Shown in pieces: positions 27,502 through 37,811 of a stretch of 64,000 nt of DNA. The DNA is taken from NCBI RefSeq assembly GCF_019012925.1, contig NZ_JAGIRL010000043.1:13794-77793 (forward strand), read 5' to 3'. The translations under genes were made by a program, and so were the position numbers. The first letter of the stretch is position 1. Each line of letters begins with the position of its first letter. Origin of the DNA: Fusobacterium sp. (GTDB lineage: Bacteria; Fusobacteriota; Fusobacteriia; Fusobacteriales; Fusobacteriaceae). The notes below the pieces were generated by a model, which worked only from the letters and a program-made list of their open reading frames with translations, had not been told where the DNA came from and made no database searches.

Positions 27502-29667
27502 TTATTTCTCCTTCTTAGTTAATCCTACTCTCTCTCTCTCTTTATCAATATCTTTTATTCTTACTTTAATTATCTGTCCAACTGATAATACCTTACTTGG
27601 ATCATCTATAAATTTATTTGAAATCTCTGAAATATGTAAAAGTGCATCATTTTTTAATCCAATATCTATAAAAGCACCGAATTTTACCACATTTCTAACT
27701 GTTCCTTCTATCTCCATTCCTGGTTGTAAATTATCTATGTTCAATATATCTGATTTTAAAAGTGGTTTCTCAAAACTATCTCTAGGGTCTCTTCTATCTC
27801 TAATCAATGCTTCATAGATATCCTTAACTGTCTCTAATCCATACTCTTTCTCTTTTGCAAATTTTTCATATGCAAAACCTTTTAATTTCTCTCTAGCTAC
27901 ATTTAGATCACTCTTGTAGTCAGCTATTGAAATTCCTGCTTCTGTCAATATATCTGTTGCTATATGATAAGATTCAGGGTGGATTATTGTATTATCCAGT
28001 ACATTCTCTCCATCAACTATTACTAGGAATCCAGCCATTTGCTCATAAGCTTTAGCTCCAATTCCCTTAACTTTTAATAGTTCTTTTCTATTTTTAAAGT
28101 TTCCATTCTCTTTTCTATAATCAACTATATTTTTAGCTATATTTTTCTTTATTCCAGAGATATGTGATAGTAAAGCCCAAGAAGCTGTATTTAGATTGGC
28201 TCCTACACTGTTTACCACATTTGTTATAACAGCATCTAGTGAATCATCTAATCTTCCTTGATTGACATCGTGCTGATACATTCCTACCCCTATTGATTTT
28301 GGATCAATTTTTACAAGTTCTGCAAGTGGATCTTGAACTCTTCTTCCTATAGAGATAGCTCCTCTAACTGTAACATCTAGATCTGGAAACTCCTCAGCTG
28401 CAATTTTAGATGCTGAATATATTGACGCTCCAGCTTCGTTAGCTATAAGATATTTAGCTGGTAGATTGTATTTTTTTATAACTCCTGCTACAAAGCTCTC
28501 AGTCTCTCTAGAAGCAGTTCCGTTTCCTATTACAATAATATCAATCTCATATTTTTTCACATAGTCAACAATCTTATTCTCAGCAGTTTCTAGTTGTTTG
28601 GCATTATGCATATCTGCCACTAAAAAGAAAACGTCTTTCTCTCTATAAAATCCATTCTTATCTATAATTGCTACTTTACATCCTGTTCTATAACCAGGGT
28701 CTAAAGCTAATATATTTTTTTCATTTAAAGGTGCTTGCATTAAAAGATTTTTTAAGTTATCCTTAAATACTGCTATCGCCTCTTCTTCAGCCTTATCAGT
28801 AAGAATATTTCTCACTTCTCTCTCTATAGCTGGTAATATCAATCTATCTAAAGCATCTACAACAATCTTTGAGTATAGATCCTGTAAATTTTTATTTTCA
28901 AAATCCTTCAATATAAGGTTTTCTACTCTAGCTCTTACCTGTTCATCAAAATCAATTGCAGTGGATAATATATCTTCCTTCTCTCCTCTATTTACAGCTA
29001 AAATTCTATGAGAGGGTATCTTAGCTATAGGTTCGCTATATTGGTAATAATCTGAATATACCTTTTTTATATCCAGCTCTCTTGCCTTTTTACTCTCTTT
29101 AGTTACTAATATTCCCTTGGTTAACATTATCTCTCTAATTTTTTCTCTGTATATTGGAGTTTCAGATATATTTTGTGCTAAGATCAACATAGCTCCTTCA
29201 ATAGCCTCTTTTTCATCAGCTATCTCATCAGTTAAAAACTCCTTAGCCTTTAACTCCAAGTCCTCCATTGATTTAGCTTTTAACATATACTCAGAAAACG
29301 GCTCTAAACCTCTTTCCTTTGCTATATCTGCCTTTGTTTTTCTCTTCTTTCTATAAGGGAAGTATATATCTTCAACCTCTTGAAGTTTTGTTGCAGAAAA
29401 AACAGCTTTCACTATATCATCAGTTAATTTTCCTTGCTCTTCAATTAATCTGATTACCTCTTCTTTTCTCTTCTCTAAGTTTCTTTGATATGTAACTGTT
29501 TCTAGTATTTTCCCTATCTCTACCTCGTCAAGATTCTTAGTTACCTCTTTTCTATATCTTGCTATAAAAGGTATTGTTGCACCTTCATCTAAAAGTTGCA
29601 TTGTATTAACTACTTGTACTGTAGATAAATTTAATTCTTTAGCCACTTGTTCAAATATCTTATCCAT
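27502..29667 (-). CDS. tex: Tex family RNA-binding transcription accessory protein
   Basis: 721 residues. The N-terminal helical region (GATIPFIARYRKEVT, YFPYRKKRKTKA), a YqgF/RuvC-like core (ILALDPGYRTGCKVAI), helix-hairpin-helix motifs (KNRKELLKVKGIGAKAYEQMAGFL), and a C-terminal S1 domain (GMEIEGTVRNVVKFGAFIDIG, ALLHISEISNKF) are in the usual Tex order. Tex proteins bind RNA and RNA polymerase and affect transcription. It starts at ATG 29667 and ends 5 nt before the sensor kinase gene, so it probably heads the tex-kinase-ileS-lspA-glyQ-glyS operon. Confidence 0.95.
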   Translation of the reverse strand: MDKIFEQVAKELNLSTVQVVNTMQLLDEGATIPFIARYRKEVTKNLDEVEIGKILETVTYQRNLEKRKEEVIRLIEEQGKLTDDIVKAVFSATKLQEVEDIYFPYRKKRKTKADIAKERGLEPFSEYMLKAKSMEDLELKAKEFLTDEIADEKEAIEGAMLILAQNISETPIYREKIREIMLTKGILVTKESKKARELDIKKVYSDYYQYSEPIAKIPSHRILAVNRGEKEDILSTAIDFDEQVRARVENLILKDFENKNLQDLYSKIVVDALDRLILPAIEREVRNILTDKAEEEAIAVFKDNLKNLLMQAPLNEKNILALDPGYRTGCKVAIIDKNGFYREKDVFFLVADMHNAKQLETAENKIVDYVKKYEIDIIVIGNGTASRETESFVAGVIKKYNLPAKYLIANEAGASIYSASKIAAEEFPDLDVTVRGAISIGRRVQDPLAELVKIDPKSIGVGMYQHDVNQGRLDDSLDAVITNVVNSVGANLNTASWALLSHISGIKKNIAKNIVDYRKENGNFKNRKELLKVKGIGAKAYEQMAGFLVIVDGENVLDNTIIHPESYHIATDILTEAGISIADYKSDLNVAREKLKGFAYEKFAKEKEYGLETVKDIYEALIRDRRDPRDSFEKPLLKSDILNIDNLQPGMEIEGTVRNVVKFGAFIDIGLKNDALLHISEISNKFIDDPSKVLSVGQIIKVRIKDIDKERERVGLTKKEK

Positions 29668-29744
29668 TTTTCACCTTTGTTTTATATTTTATTGAACTTC
29701 TCTATATTATATCAAAACTTTATTAGCTTGTCTAATAGAAAAAA

Positions 29745-29770
29745 GGACTTTATACAGTAGTATAAAGCCC
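29745..29770 (-). terminator. Terminator after rpsP
   Basis: GGACTTTATAC (29745-29755) pairs with GTATAAAGCCC (29760-29770), with one mismatch; on the minus strand it is followed by a run of T. Confidence 0.75.
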
Positions 29771-29789
29771 CTAAAATTCTTCTAATTAA

Positions 29790-30053
29790 TTATTTTCTTT
29801 TTGCTTCTTCGAATTTTGCCCATACTCCAGCTTTAACTAATATTGATTTTACAGTTCTAGTTGGTTGAGCTCCGTTTAATAAGAATTTTACAATTTCTTC
29901 CTCTTTTAATACAACTCTAGAATCTTCTAATGGGAAGTAGTTTCCTAAGTAAGCAACTGCTTTACCATCTCTTTTTGATAATGCTTCCATAGCTGCGATT
30001 CTATAAGAAGGTCTTTTTTTGTCTCCTAATCTAGTTAATCTTAATTTTAACAT
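29790..30053 (-). CDS. rpsP: 30S ribosomal protein bS16
   Basis: 87 residues from ATG 30053 (MLKLRLTRLGDKK). The pattern RPSYRIAAMEAL, LGNYFPLED and the GAQPTRTVKSILVKAG block identify bS16. A GTG three codons upstream lies only 2 nt from the AAGGAG site, so it is an unlikely start. It follows ffh by about 57 nt in a ylxM-ffh-rpsP operon, the usual pairing of signal recognition and ribosomal genes. Confidence 0.97.
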   Translation of the reverse strand: MLKLRLTRLGDKKRPSYRIAAMEALSKRDGKAVAYLGNYFPLEDSRVVLKEEEIVKFLLNGAQPTRTVKSILVKAGVWAKFEEAKRK

Positions 30054-30110
30054 AAATTTCACGTCTCCTTTTATTATTTATATTTTATTCTTTAAATTAT
30101 TTATATGTTA

Positions 30111-31451
30111 TTAAAATGGAAATTTTCCACCTTTAAATCCACCGAATGAAGGTAATGAAGGCATCTTACCACCACTGAACATCTTCATCATAGCTTTCAT
30201 CTGTTCAAATTGTTTTAACAACCTGTTTATATCTGCCACTTCAGTTCCACTACCCTTAGCTATTCTCTGTTTTCTACTAGCCTTAAGTATCTCAGGTTTC
30301 TTTCTCTCTTCTCTAGTCATTGATTGAATAATAGCTTCTACCTTTTTCATCTCTTTTTCAGCTGGAGCTAAATCTCCAATCTGTCCCATTCCAGGTATCA
30401 TCTTTAAGATACTTCCTAGTGAACCTAATTTTTTTATATTTTGTAACTGTTTTAAGAAGTCATCTAAATCAAATTTTTGAGTTCTGATCTTCTCTTCCAG
30501 TGACTTTGCATCTTCTTCATCTATTGCACTTTGAGCCTTCTCAACTAATGAAACTACATCTCCCATTCCAAAGATTCTTGAAACAAGTCTCTCTGGGTGG
30601 AATAGTTCTATATCATCAATTTTCTCTCCAACTCCTACAAATTTTATTGGTTTTCCTACCACTGCTTTTATTGATAACGCAGCTCCACCTCTAGTATCTC
30701 CATCTAATTTTGTAAGTACAACACCATCTATATTTAAAACATTATTAAATGACTCTGCTAAGTTAACAGCATCTTGACCTATCATTGCATCTACTACCAG
30801 TAAAATCTCCTGTGGTCTAGTTACTTTTTTTATATCTCTTAACTCATCCATTAATTTTTCATCAATGTGTAATCTTCCAGCAGTATCAATTATCATATAT
30901 GTAGAACCTAGCTCTTTTGCTTTAGCAAGTCCTCTCTCACAGATTCCAACAGCATCCTGATGATCTAGCTCTGAGTAAACCTCAATTCCTGTTTGCTCTC
31001 CTAAAACTTGTAACTGTTTTATCGCAGCTGGTCTGTACACGTCAGCTCCAACCATTAGAACTTTTTCACCCTGTTTTTTTAGGTAATTACCTAGTTTAGC
31101 AGCAAATGTAGTCTTTCCTGCTCCCTGTAATCCCGCTAACATAAGTACAGTTGGATTTCTTACTCCTTTTGTTAATCTGGCATTAGTTCCACCTAAAAGT
31201 TCTATCAATTCATCATTTACAATCTTTATAAACTGTTGTCCTGGATTTATCCCCTTTAAAACATCTGTTCCTATAGCTTTTTCTTGAATCTTAGCTGTAA
31301 AATCCTTTACTACTTTATAGTTAACATCGGCTTCTAAAAGTGACATTTTAACTTCTTTAAGAGCATCTTTTATATTGCTCTCACTCAATTTTCCATGTCC
31401 TCTTACTTTTTTAAAAACCTCTTGAAATCTAGAACCTAAATTATCTAACAT
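30111..31451 (-). CDS. ffh: Signal recognition particle protein Ffh
   Basis: 446 residues from ATG 31451. The N domain (helical, 1-~90), the SRP GTPase domain with GLQGAGKTTFAAKL, DTAGRLHID, TKLDGDTRGGAALS and GVGEKIDDIELFHP, and a methionine-rich M domain (from ~300, MIPGMGQIGDL, a C-terminal MKAMMKMF helix and a glycine/phenylalanine tail) are all present. It targets membrane proteins with the 4.5S RNA, which is not in this window. It lies 11 nt after ylxM. Confidence 0.97.
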   Translation of the reverse strand: MLDNLGSRFQEVFKKVRGHGKLSESNIKDALKEVKMSLLEADVNYKVVKDFTAKIQEKAIGTDVLKGINPGQQFIKIVNDELIELLGGTNARLTKGVRNPTVLMLAGLQGAGKTTFAAKLGNYLKKQGEKVLMVGADVYRPAAIKQLQVLGEQTGIEVYSELDHQDAVGICERGLAKAKELGSTYMIIDTAGRLHIDEKLMDELRDIKKVTRPQEILLVVDAMIGQDAVNLAESFNNVLNIDGVVLTKLDGDTRGGAALSIKAVVGKPIKFVGVGEKIDDIELFHPERLVSRIFGMGDVVSLVEKAQSAIDEEDAKSLEEKIRTQKFDLDDFLKQLQNIKKLGSLGSILKMIPGMGQIGDLAPAEKEMKKVEAIIQSMTREERKKPEILKASRKQRIAKGSGTEVADINRLLKQFEQMKAMMKMFSGGKMPSLPSFGGFKGGKFPF

Positions 31452-31462
31452 ATACACCTCGA

Positions 31463-31774
31463 CTAAAATAATCTTTCTATTATCTCATCTAGTCTTTCAA
31501 GTTCAAAGTTCTCTCTCAGTCCTAAAAGTTCATCATAAATCTTTTTCTCTTTTTTATGAAAGCCTAGTTTCTCTTCATACTCTCTTAGTTGTTTTATCCC
31601 TCTTTTTATATTATCATAGACAGCCTGTCTACTGACACCATTGTTTTTAGCAATCTCTGACAGTGATAAATCTTCTTCAAAATGATTGATCAAGTACTCT
31701 TTTTGCTTATCACTCAACAAGTTTCTATAATAATCTAATAGAGTCGATACTTCTAAAAATTCATCTAATTCCAT
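31463..31774 (-). CDS. ylxM: YlxM/p13-like helix-turn-helix protein (UPF0122)
   Basis: 103 residues. The sigma-70 region 4-like helix-turn-helix is seen in DLSLSEIAKNNGVSRQAVYDNIKRG (~35-59), preceded by LLDYYRNLLSDKQKEYL. Its position directly in front of ffh matches YlxM of Gram-positive bacteria, which influences SRP GTPase activity. It is first in the operon and its strong promoter lies 15-43 nt upstream. Confidence 0.92.
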   Translation of the reverse strand: MELDEFLEVSTLLDYYRNLLSDKQKEYLINHFEEDLSLSEIAKNNGVSRQAVYDNIKRGIKQLREYEEKLGFHKKEKKIYDELLGLRENFELERLDEIIERLF

Positions 31775-31788
31775 TATATCACCAGCAT

Positions 31789-31817
31789 ATTATATAAGAT
31801 TATACAAAAACTGTCAA
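31789..31817 (-). promoter_or_regulatory. Promoter of ylxM-ffh-rpsP
   Basis: On the minus strand, TTGACA (31812-31817) and TATAAT (31789-31794) are 17 bases apart, a perfect consensus pair. Confidence 0.9.
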
Positions 31818-31848
31818 GTGTTTTTTCTTTACATTATACATTTTTTAT

Positions 31849-31884
31849 AAAAAAAGTGCCAGTGAAACTTTTCTCACTAGCACT
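31849..31884 (-). terminator. Terminator after the CARF gene
   Basis: GTGCCAGTGA (31856-31865) pairs with TCACTAGCAC (31874-31883) with one G-U pair; on the minus strand seven T follow. Confidence 0.85.
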
Positions 31885-31903
31885 ATCTATTAATTTCTAT
31901 CTC

Positions 31904-32992
31904 TTATAGAAAATTTTCATTAAAATATACCATCAATGCTTCAAACTCTTTTTGAGTGTTAGCCACTGTAAACATATCTATTCTAAATCCACCCATAGAT
32001 GTCTTTAACTCTAAAGATAGAGTGCTCTCATAATCAGCACTATCAAGAATAAAAAACTTAGAAACCTTTAATTTTCTATTTGGATTGTGGAAAACAACTT
32101 TTAATTTATTAATATATGGAGATGCTTTTAGCATTTTTAACATATCCAAAAGCTCCTGTGGTCTCTCCTCTACAGTTGAAGGTAGCTCCTTTTCCCAAAT
32201 ACCAACATTTGTTGTTCTTCTTGGTAAATGTCTACAATCCTTTACTCTTCTTACATAGAAATCTCCCATTGCAGATAGTTCTACATAGATCTTTCCATCT
32301 TTTTCTATCTCTTCAACAAAGTAGCTAAGTTCCAATTTCTCATCTAAATATTTAGCTATAAGTGACTTTTCAATCTCTGTTCCTTTTACTAAAATATTGA
32401 AAAACTCTTTATTCTCTAGATAATAATTATAGTCAAGTTTTATAGGTAGTGGTGGAATTTCAGTTACATGTTCAAACTCTCTAAACATAAAATAAGATTT
32501 TACACCTAAGATTTGAGCCATTAAACTAACCATAAATATCTCTGCTGTATATCCTCCAACAGTACAAACAGAAACATTATACTTATTTCCAACTGTATCT
32601 ACTATATTTCCAATCTCTTCTACTAAATTTCTTAATCCCTTTGTTTTAAATTCAATTGGATTTCTTTTATTCATAGCTGGAATAGCTTTTTTTGTAATAT
32701 TTTTTACTATCTGTTTCTTTAGGAAAAACTCCTCTAAAACCTCACCAGCTAATCTTCCATTAACAGTATCATGAGTTATCATAAATAGGTGTTCCCCTGA
32801 AAAAACATTTTTCTCTCTCAAGTTCTCAACAGAGATGATCTCTATTCCAAATCTTATATCTCTTAAGTCCTCTATCTTTTCCTCTTCATAGTAGCTTAAA
32901 ATATCGTCCTTTGTGATACTCTCTTTCTCAGGATTGTGCTTAATATAGTTATCTATTAGACTTGTTCCAACTGTAATTATTAAATTATCCAA
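31904..32992 (-). CDS. Orphan CARF-domain protein (APE2256/Csm6-like N-terminal half)
   Basis: 362 residues. The N-terminus LIITVGTSLIDNY is the first-strand motif of CARF domains of the Cas_APE2256 type. VSVCTVGGYTAEIFM (~140-155), on to MFREFEHVTEIPPLPI, matches the N-x-TGG-x-K region followed by LPPLPI, though the Asn and Lys are replaced. CARF domains bind cyclic oligoadenylates made by type III CRISPR complexes. The C-terminal ~165 residues (from ~198) match nothing I recognise. The start is TTG with AGGAGGG 6 nt upstream. It has its own promoter and terminator, with no cas gene or array in the window. Family placement is by motif only. Confidence 0.65.
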   Translation of the reverse strand: MDNLIITVGTSLIDNYIKHNPEKESITKDDILSYYEEEKIEDLRDIRFGIEIISVENLREKNVFSGEHLFMITHDTVNGRLAGEVLEEFFLKKQIVKNITKKAIPAMNKRNPIEFKTKGLRNLVEEIGNIVDTVGNKYNVSVCTVGGYTAEIFMVSLMAQILGVKSYFMFREFEHVTEIPPLPIKLDYNYYLENKEFFNILVKGTEIEKSLIAKYLDEKLELSYFVEEIEKDGKIYVELSAMGDFYVRRVKDCRHLPRRTTNVGIWEKELPSTVEERPQELLDMLKMLKASPYINKLKVVFHNPNRKLKVSKFFILDSADYESTLSLELKTSMGGFRIDMFTVANTQKEFEALMVYFNENFL

Positions 32993-33034
32993 TTTCTTCC
33001 CTCCTACCTTTAATCATAAATTATCCTTACAGAT

Positions 33035-33063
33035 ATTATTACCTTTAATTAAAAGTTTGTCAA
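33035..33063 (-). promoter_or_regulatory. Promoter of the CARF gene
   Basis: On the minus strand, TTGACA (33058-33063) and AATAAT (33035-33040) are 17 bases apart, between the DUF1667 stop and the CARF start. It shows the CARF gene is not simply the tail of the glp operon. Confidence 0.7.
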
Positions 33064-33081
33064 TACTAAAGATAGTTTATT

Positions 33082-33426
33082 TTACATATCTCTACAAGCT
33101 ATTATATTTGCACCTGTTCCTAAAACATTTTCTATGATTATCTCACCATGTTTTATTGGTGATTTTACCTCTATATTATTCAATAGTTTCATACACTCAA
33201 AATTTAGCTCTTTTGGAATACTCATATCTGTTTTTACAGGTAATCTATTGTGAACTCCACCAACTATTCTAATAGTTGAAGTTATAACTCTCTTAGGAGC
33301 AGTCAACTCCTCTTTAGCATATACTGGTCCTCTTGGACAAGTGTTTCCTGTCACATTCAAACTCTCTGTATCTATCTTTAGATGACATCCCATTGGACAA
33401 ACTATACACACCATCTCTTTTATCAT
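33082..33426 (-). CDS. DUF1667 small cysteine protein of the glycerol-3-phosphate oxidation cluster
   Basis: 114 residues. CIVCPMGC near the N-terminus plus CPRGPVYAKEE (~30) give a likely four-cysteine metal or Fe-S site; the C-terminal half is DUF1667. Proteins of this family sit next to a GlpA-like dehydrogenase and an FAD oxidoreductase in many clostridia. It immediately follows the oxidoreductase stop, so the three are co-translated. Probable role: electron-transfer partner of the complex; not proven. Confidence 0.85.
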   Translation of the reverse strand: MIKEMVCIVCPMGCHLKIDTESLNVTGNTCPRGPVYAKEELTAPKRVITSTIRIVGGVHNRLPVKTDMSIPKELNFECMKLLNNIEVKSPIKHGEIIIENVLGTGANIIACRDM

Positions 33427-34689
33427 CTATCTCCCCTCCTCTGCTACTAAACATACTTCTATCTCTTTTCTTTTTACACCTTCTAATAGTTTCTTTGGAA
33501 CAACTATTTTCTCCATCTCTCCTGGAGCTAGATGTGATTTTTTTAGATTTACAAGTATATTCTCTCCATCCCTCACCTGTAATCTCATATTTCTGTAGAT
33601 ATTATTTACTCTCATAGATATCTCCAAAAATTTATCTAAATTCTCTATTCTATACTTTTGAGGCACTGTATAAGTTATTCCAAGTCCAGTTTTAATATCT
33701 ATATACTCACCTGTCTGTGCCTCTCCCTTAACAAATTTTGCTGCTGCTTTCCCTGCTTTTCTTGCTTCTGCACTTACAAAGTCAACTAGGTCATGTACAT
33801 GAACCACATTTCCACAAGCAAAGATTCCAGGTATACTTGTTTCCATCATCTCATTAACAATTGGTCCTGAAGTTCTTCTATCTATTACAATTCCTGTTTT
33901 TCTTGAAATATCGTTCTCTGGTATAAGTCCTACTGACAGTAGTAGTGTGTCACACTCATACTCTATCTCTGTTCCTGGTATAGGTCTTCTATTTTCATCA
34001 ACCTTAGCAATTGTAACTCCCTCTACTCTCTCTTTTCCTTTTATATCAATAACAGTATGACTCAAATATAATGGAATGTTGTAGTCATTTAGACACTGAG
34101 CTATATTTCTAGCTAATCCTCCTGAAAATGGCATAAGTTCAACAACAGCTTTTACCTCTGCTCCCTCTAATGTCATTCTTCTAGCCATAATAAGTCCAAT
34201 ATCTCCAGATCCTAAAATCAAAACCTTCTTACCTACCATATATCCTTCCATATTGATAAATCTTTGAGCTGTTCCTGCTGTAAATACACCTGCTGGTCTC
34301 TCTCCTGGAATTGAGATAGCTCCTCTTGTTCTCTCTCTACAACCCATAGCTAGTATTATAGATTTAGCCTCTATCATCATATATCCATCCACTGTATTTA
34401 TTGCATGAACTATCTTCTCTGGAGTTACTTCCAATACCATTGTATCTAATTTATACTCAATATTATTCTCTTGTAATTTTTTTATAAATCTCTCTGCATA
34501 CTCTGGTCCTGTAAGTTCCTCTTTAAATTCATGCAATCCAAAACCATTGTGGATACATTGTTGTAAAATTCCACCCAATTCCTTATCTCTCTCTATTACT
34601 AATATGCTCTCTACTCCATTATTTCTAGCCTCTATTGCTGCTGCAAGACCTCCAGGTCCTCCCCCTATTACCACTAAATCATATCTCAT
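33427..34689 (-). CDS. NAD(P)/FAD-dependent oxidoreductase of the glycerol-3-phosphate complex
   Basis: 420 residues. Two Rossmann motifs are visible: VIGGGPGGLAAAIEA at the N-terminus (FAD) and VLILGSGDIGLIMARR near residue 170 (NAD(P)H). GIFACGNVVHVHDLVD is the flavin-binding ATG/GD motif near the C-terminal third. It lacks the paired redox cysteines of thioredoxin reductases. It lies between the GlpA-like gene (14 nt upstream) and DUF1667 (adjacent). It probably passes electrons between GlpA and NAD(P), an inference from the conserved three-gene arrangement. Confidence 0.88.
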   Translation of the reverse strand: MRYDLVVIGGGPGGLAAAIEARNNGVESILVIERDKELGGILQQCIHNGFGLHEFKEELTGPEYAERFIKKLQENNIEYKLDTMVLEVTPEKIVHAINTVDGYMMIEAKSIILAMGCRERTRGAISIPGERPAGVFTAGTAQRFINMEGYMVGKKVLILGSGDIGLIMARRMTLEGAEVKAVVELMPFSGGLARNIAQCLNDYNIPLYLSHTVIDIKGKERVEGVTIAKVDENRRPIPGTEIEYECDTLLLSVGLIPENDISRKTGIVIDRRTSGPIVNEMMETSIPGIFACGNVVHVHDLVDFVSAEARKAGKAAAKFVKGEAQTGEYIDIKTGLGITYTVPQKYRIENLDKFLEISMRVNNIYRNMRLQVRDGENILVNLKKSHLAPGEMEKIVVPKKLLEGVKRKEIEVCLVAEEGR

Positions 34690-34702
34690 TTCCTAGTTCC
34701 TC

Positions 34703-36136
34703 CTACTTTTTAGTCTCTCCTGTAAGTATGTATGCCCCAACTTTATCTTGAACAATCTCATCTAAATTCTTATTTAACTCTCTTGCTAATATCTCCTGTA
34801 CTCTCGGCCCACAGAATCCACCTTGGCATCTTCCCATACCAGGTCTACATCTCTTTTTAACTCCATCTACAGTTTTAGCTCCCACCATTCTATGGATAAC
34901 ATCTACTATCTCTCCCTCAGTTATGCTCTCACATCTACATATGATTCTTCCATATCTTGGATCTTTCTTTATTACTTCTGCTTTCTCTTCTGAAGATAGT
35001 TCCATAAAATGAATCTGTGGTCTATTTTTTTTATGCTCCTCTTTCTTAGATACATCTCCCAACTTCTCTACTATCATTCTAGCCACATCTAAACCTATTG
35101 CTGGTGCTGATGTTAATCCTGGTGATTTTGTTCCAGCTATATTAAAGAAATATGGTGCATCTTCCACTTCACCTACTATAAAGTCTGGACAGTCTGACTC
35201 AGCTCTTAAACCATTGAAATTTTTTATATTATCTCTAAAGTTTATATCTTTTACACTCTTTACAGCAGCTGCTCTAACAGCATCTAATCCTGCTAATGTG
35301 TTTCCTACATACTCCTTATCATCAGTCAAACTTGCTGTAGGTCCAACTATTAAGTTACCATGAGCTGTTGGTGCTACTAAAACTCCTTTTCCAACTTTTG
35401 TTGGACATTGGAATATAACATTATTTACTAAGTTTCCTTGAACTTTATCTAATAGATAATACTCTCCTGCTCTTGGAGTTATCTTTATCTTTCTAGAACT
35501 TACTAAATTATTTATCTCATCAGCAAACAATCCAGCTGCATTCACTACTACCTTTGTTTCAAACTCTCTTCCATCAGTTAATATAACCTTGTATCCCTTT
35601 TCTAACTTCTCTATCTTTTCTACTTTTGCATCTGTAAGAACTTCTACTCCATTTATTGCAGCATTTTCCAATAACTTTATAGTCACTTCCCAAGGACCTG
35701 TAACACCAGCTGTTGGAGCATATAGGGCAGCTACTACTTCACCACTTACATTTGGCTCCATTTTAAGTATCTCTTCCTTCTCAATAATTCTTAACTCTGG
35801 TATTCCATTTTTTAATCCTCTCTCATAAAGTTGTTTCAAATGCTCTCTCTCTTCCTCTGAAAAAGCTAAAACTAATGAACCTGTTCTTTTAAATGGTGCA
35901 TCTATCTCTTTGCACAACTCTTCATACATAGAGTTTCCAAGGGCATTGTACTTAGCCATTAAAGTTCCCTCTTTTGCATCATAACCTGCGTGTACTATTC
36001 CTGAGTTTGCTTTACTTGTACCATTTGAAACATCATGCTCTTTTTCCAATACTTTTATTTTTAAATTATATTTTGCCAATTCATATGCAGTTGCAGCTCC
36101 CATAACTCCTGCACCTATTATAATTACATCTACCAT
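34703..36136 (-). CDS. glpA: GlpA-like glycerol-3-phosphate dehydrogenase with BFD [2Fe-2S] domain
   Basis: 477 residues. The DAO-type FAD domain opens with VIIIGAGVMGAATAYELA, then SGIVHAGYDA and VVNAAGLFADEIN. The C-terminal ~90 residues hold CRCES and RCRPGMGRCQGGFCGP, a BFD-like domain with four cysteines for a [2Fe-2S] cluster. It likely oxidises glycerol-3-phosphate to dihydroxyacetone phosphate with the next two gene products. Its transcription looks separately controlled: a promoter and a GlpP-type antiterminator/terminator lie between it and glpK. The ATG has GGGAGGAAA upstream. Confidence 0.9.
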   Translation of the reverse strand: MVDVIIIGAGVMGAATAYELAKYNLKIKVLEKEHDVSNGTSKANSGIVHAGYDAKEGTLMAKYNALGNSMYEELCKEIDAPFKRTGSLVLAFSEEEREHLKQLYERGLKNGIPELRIIEKEEILKMEPNVSGEVVAALYAPTAGVTGPWEVTIKLLENAAINGVEVLTDAKVEKIEKLEKGYKVILTDGREFETKVVVNAAGLFADEINNLVSSRKIKITPRAGEYYLLDKVQGNLVNNVIFQCPTKVGKGVLVAPTAHGNLIVGPTASLTDDKEYVGNTLAGLDAVRAAAVKSVKDINFRDNIKNFNGLRAESDCPDFIVGEVEDAPYFFNIAGTKSPGLTSAPAIGLDVARMIVEKLGDVSKKEEHKKNRPQIHFMELSSEEKAEVIKKDPRYGRIICRCESITEGEIVDVIHRMVGAKTVDGVKKRCRPGMGRCQGGFCGPRVQEILARELNKNLDEIVQDKVGAYILTGETKK

Positions 36137-36161
36137 ATAGCATTTCCTCCCGTTCTTTTAA

Positions 36162-36207
36162 TAAAAAAAGTCAGCAAATAGACAGATCTCTCTGCCCTTT
36201 GCTGACT
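36162..36207 (-). terminator. Leader terminator of glpA
   Basis: AGTCAGCAAA (36169-36178) pairs with TTTGCTGACT (36198-36207), with a small inner hairpin in the loop; on the minus strand seven T follow. It lies in the leader made from the promoter at 36245-36273 and also behind glpK. Confidence 0.85.
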
Positions 36208-36224
36208 CTCCTATTCACTAGTCA
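36203..36224 (-). promoter_or_regulatory. Predicted GlpP antiterminator hairpin, glpA leader
   Basis: In the transcript, TGACT (36220-36224) pairs with AGTCA (36203-36207) around a loop holding GTGAATAGGAGA (box 36207-36218). The 3' arm is the first five bases of the terminator stem, so the two folds exclude each other. The glpF leader has the same layout, and its box matches at 9 of 12 positions. Confidence 0.65.
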
Positions 36225-36244
36225 TTTATTCTATTTTCTCATTA

Positions 36245-36273
36245 ATTATCTTACTTTTCTTTTCATTTGTCAA
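36245..36273 (-). promoter_or_regulatory. Promoter of the glpA unit
   Basis: On the minus strand, TTGACA (36268-36273) and GATAAT (36245-36250) are 17 bases apart, immediately after the glpK stop. Confidence 0.75.
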
Positions 36274-36282
36274 GAGATATTA

Positions 36283-37788
<1,506 letters not shown>

Positions 37789-37811
37789 TTACTCCTCCGT
37801 TTATTAAGTAA

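Noticed and set aside
31904..33063. CRISPR array or cas genes near the CARF-type gene
   Set aside because: I looked for regularly spaced repeats and found none in the window.
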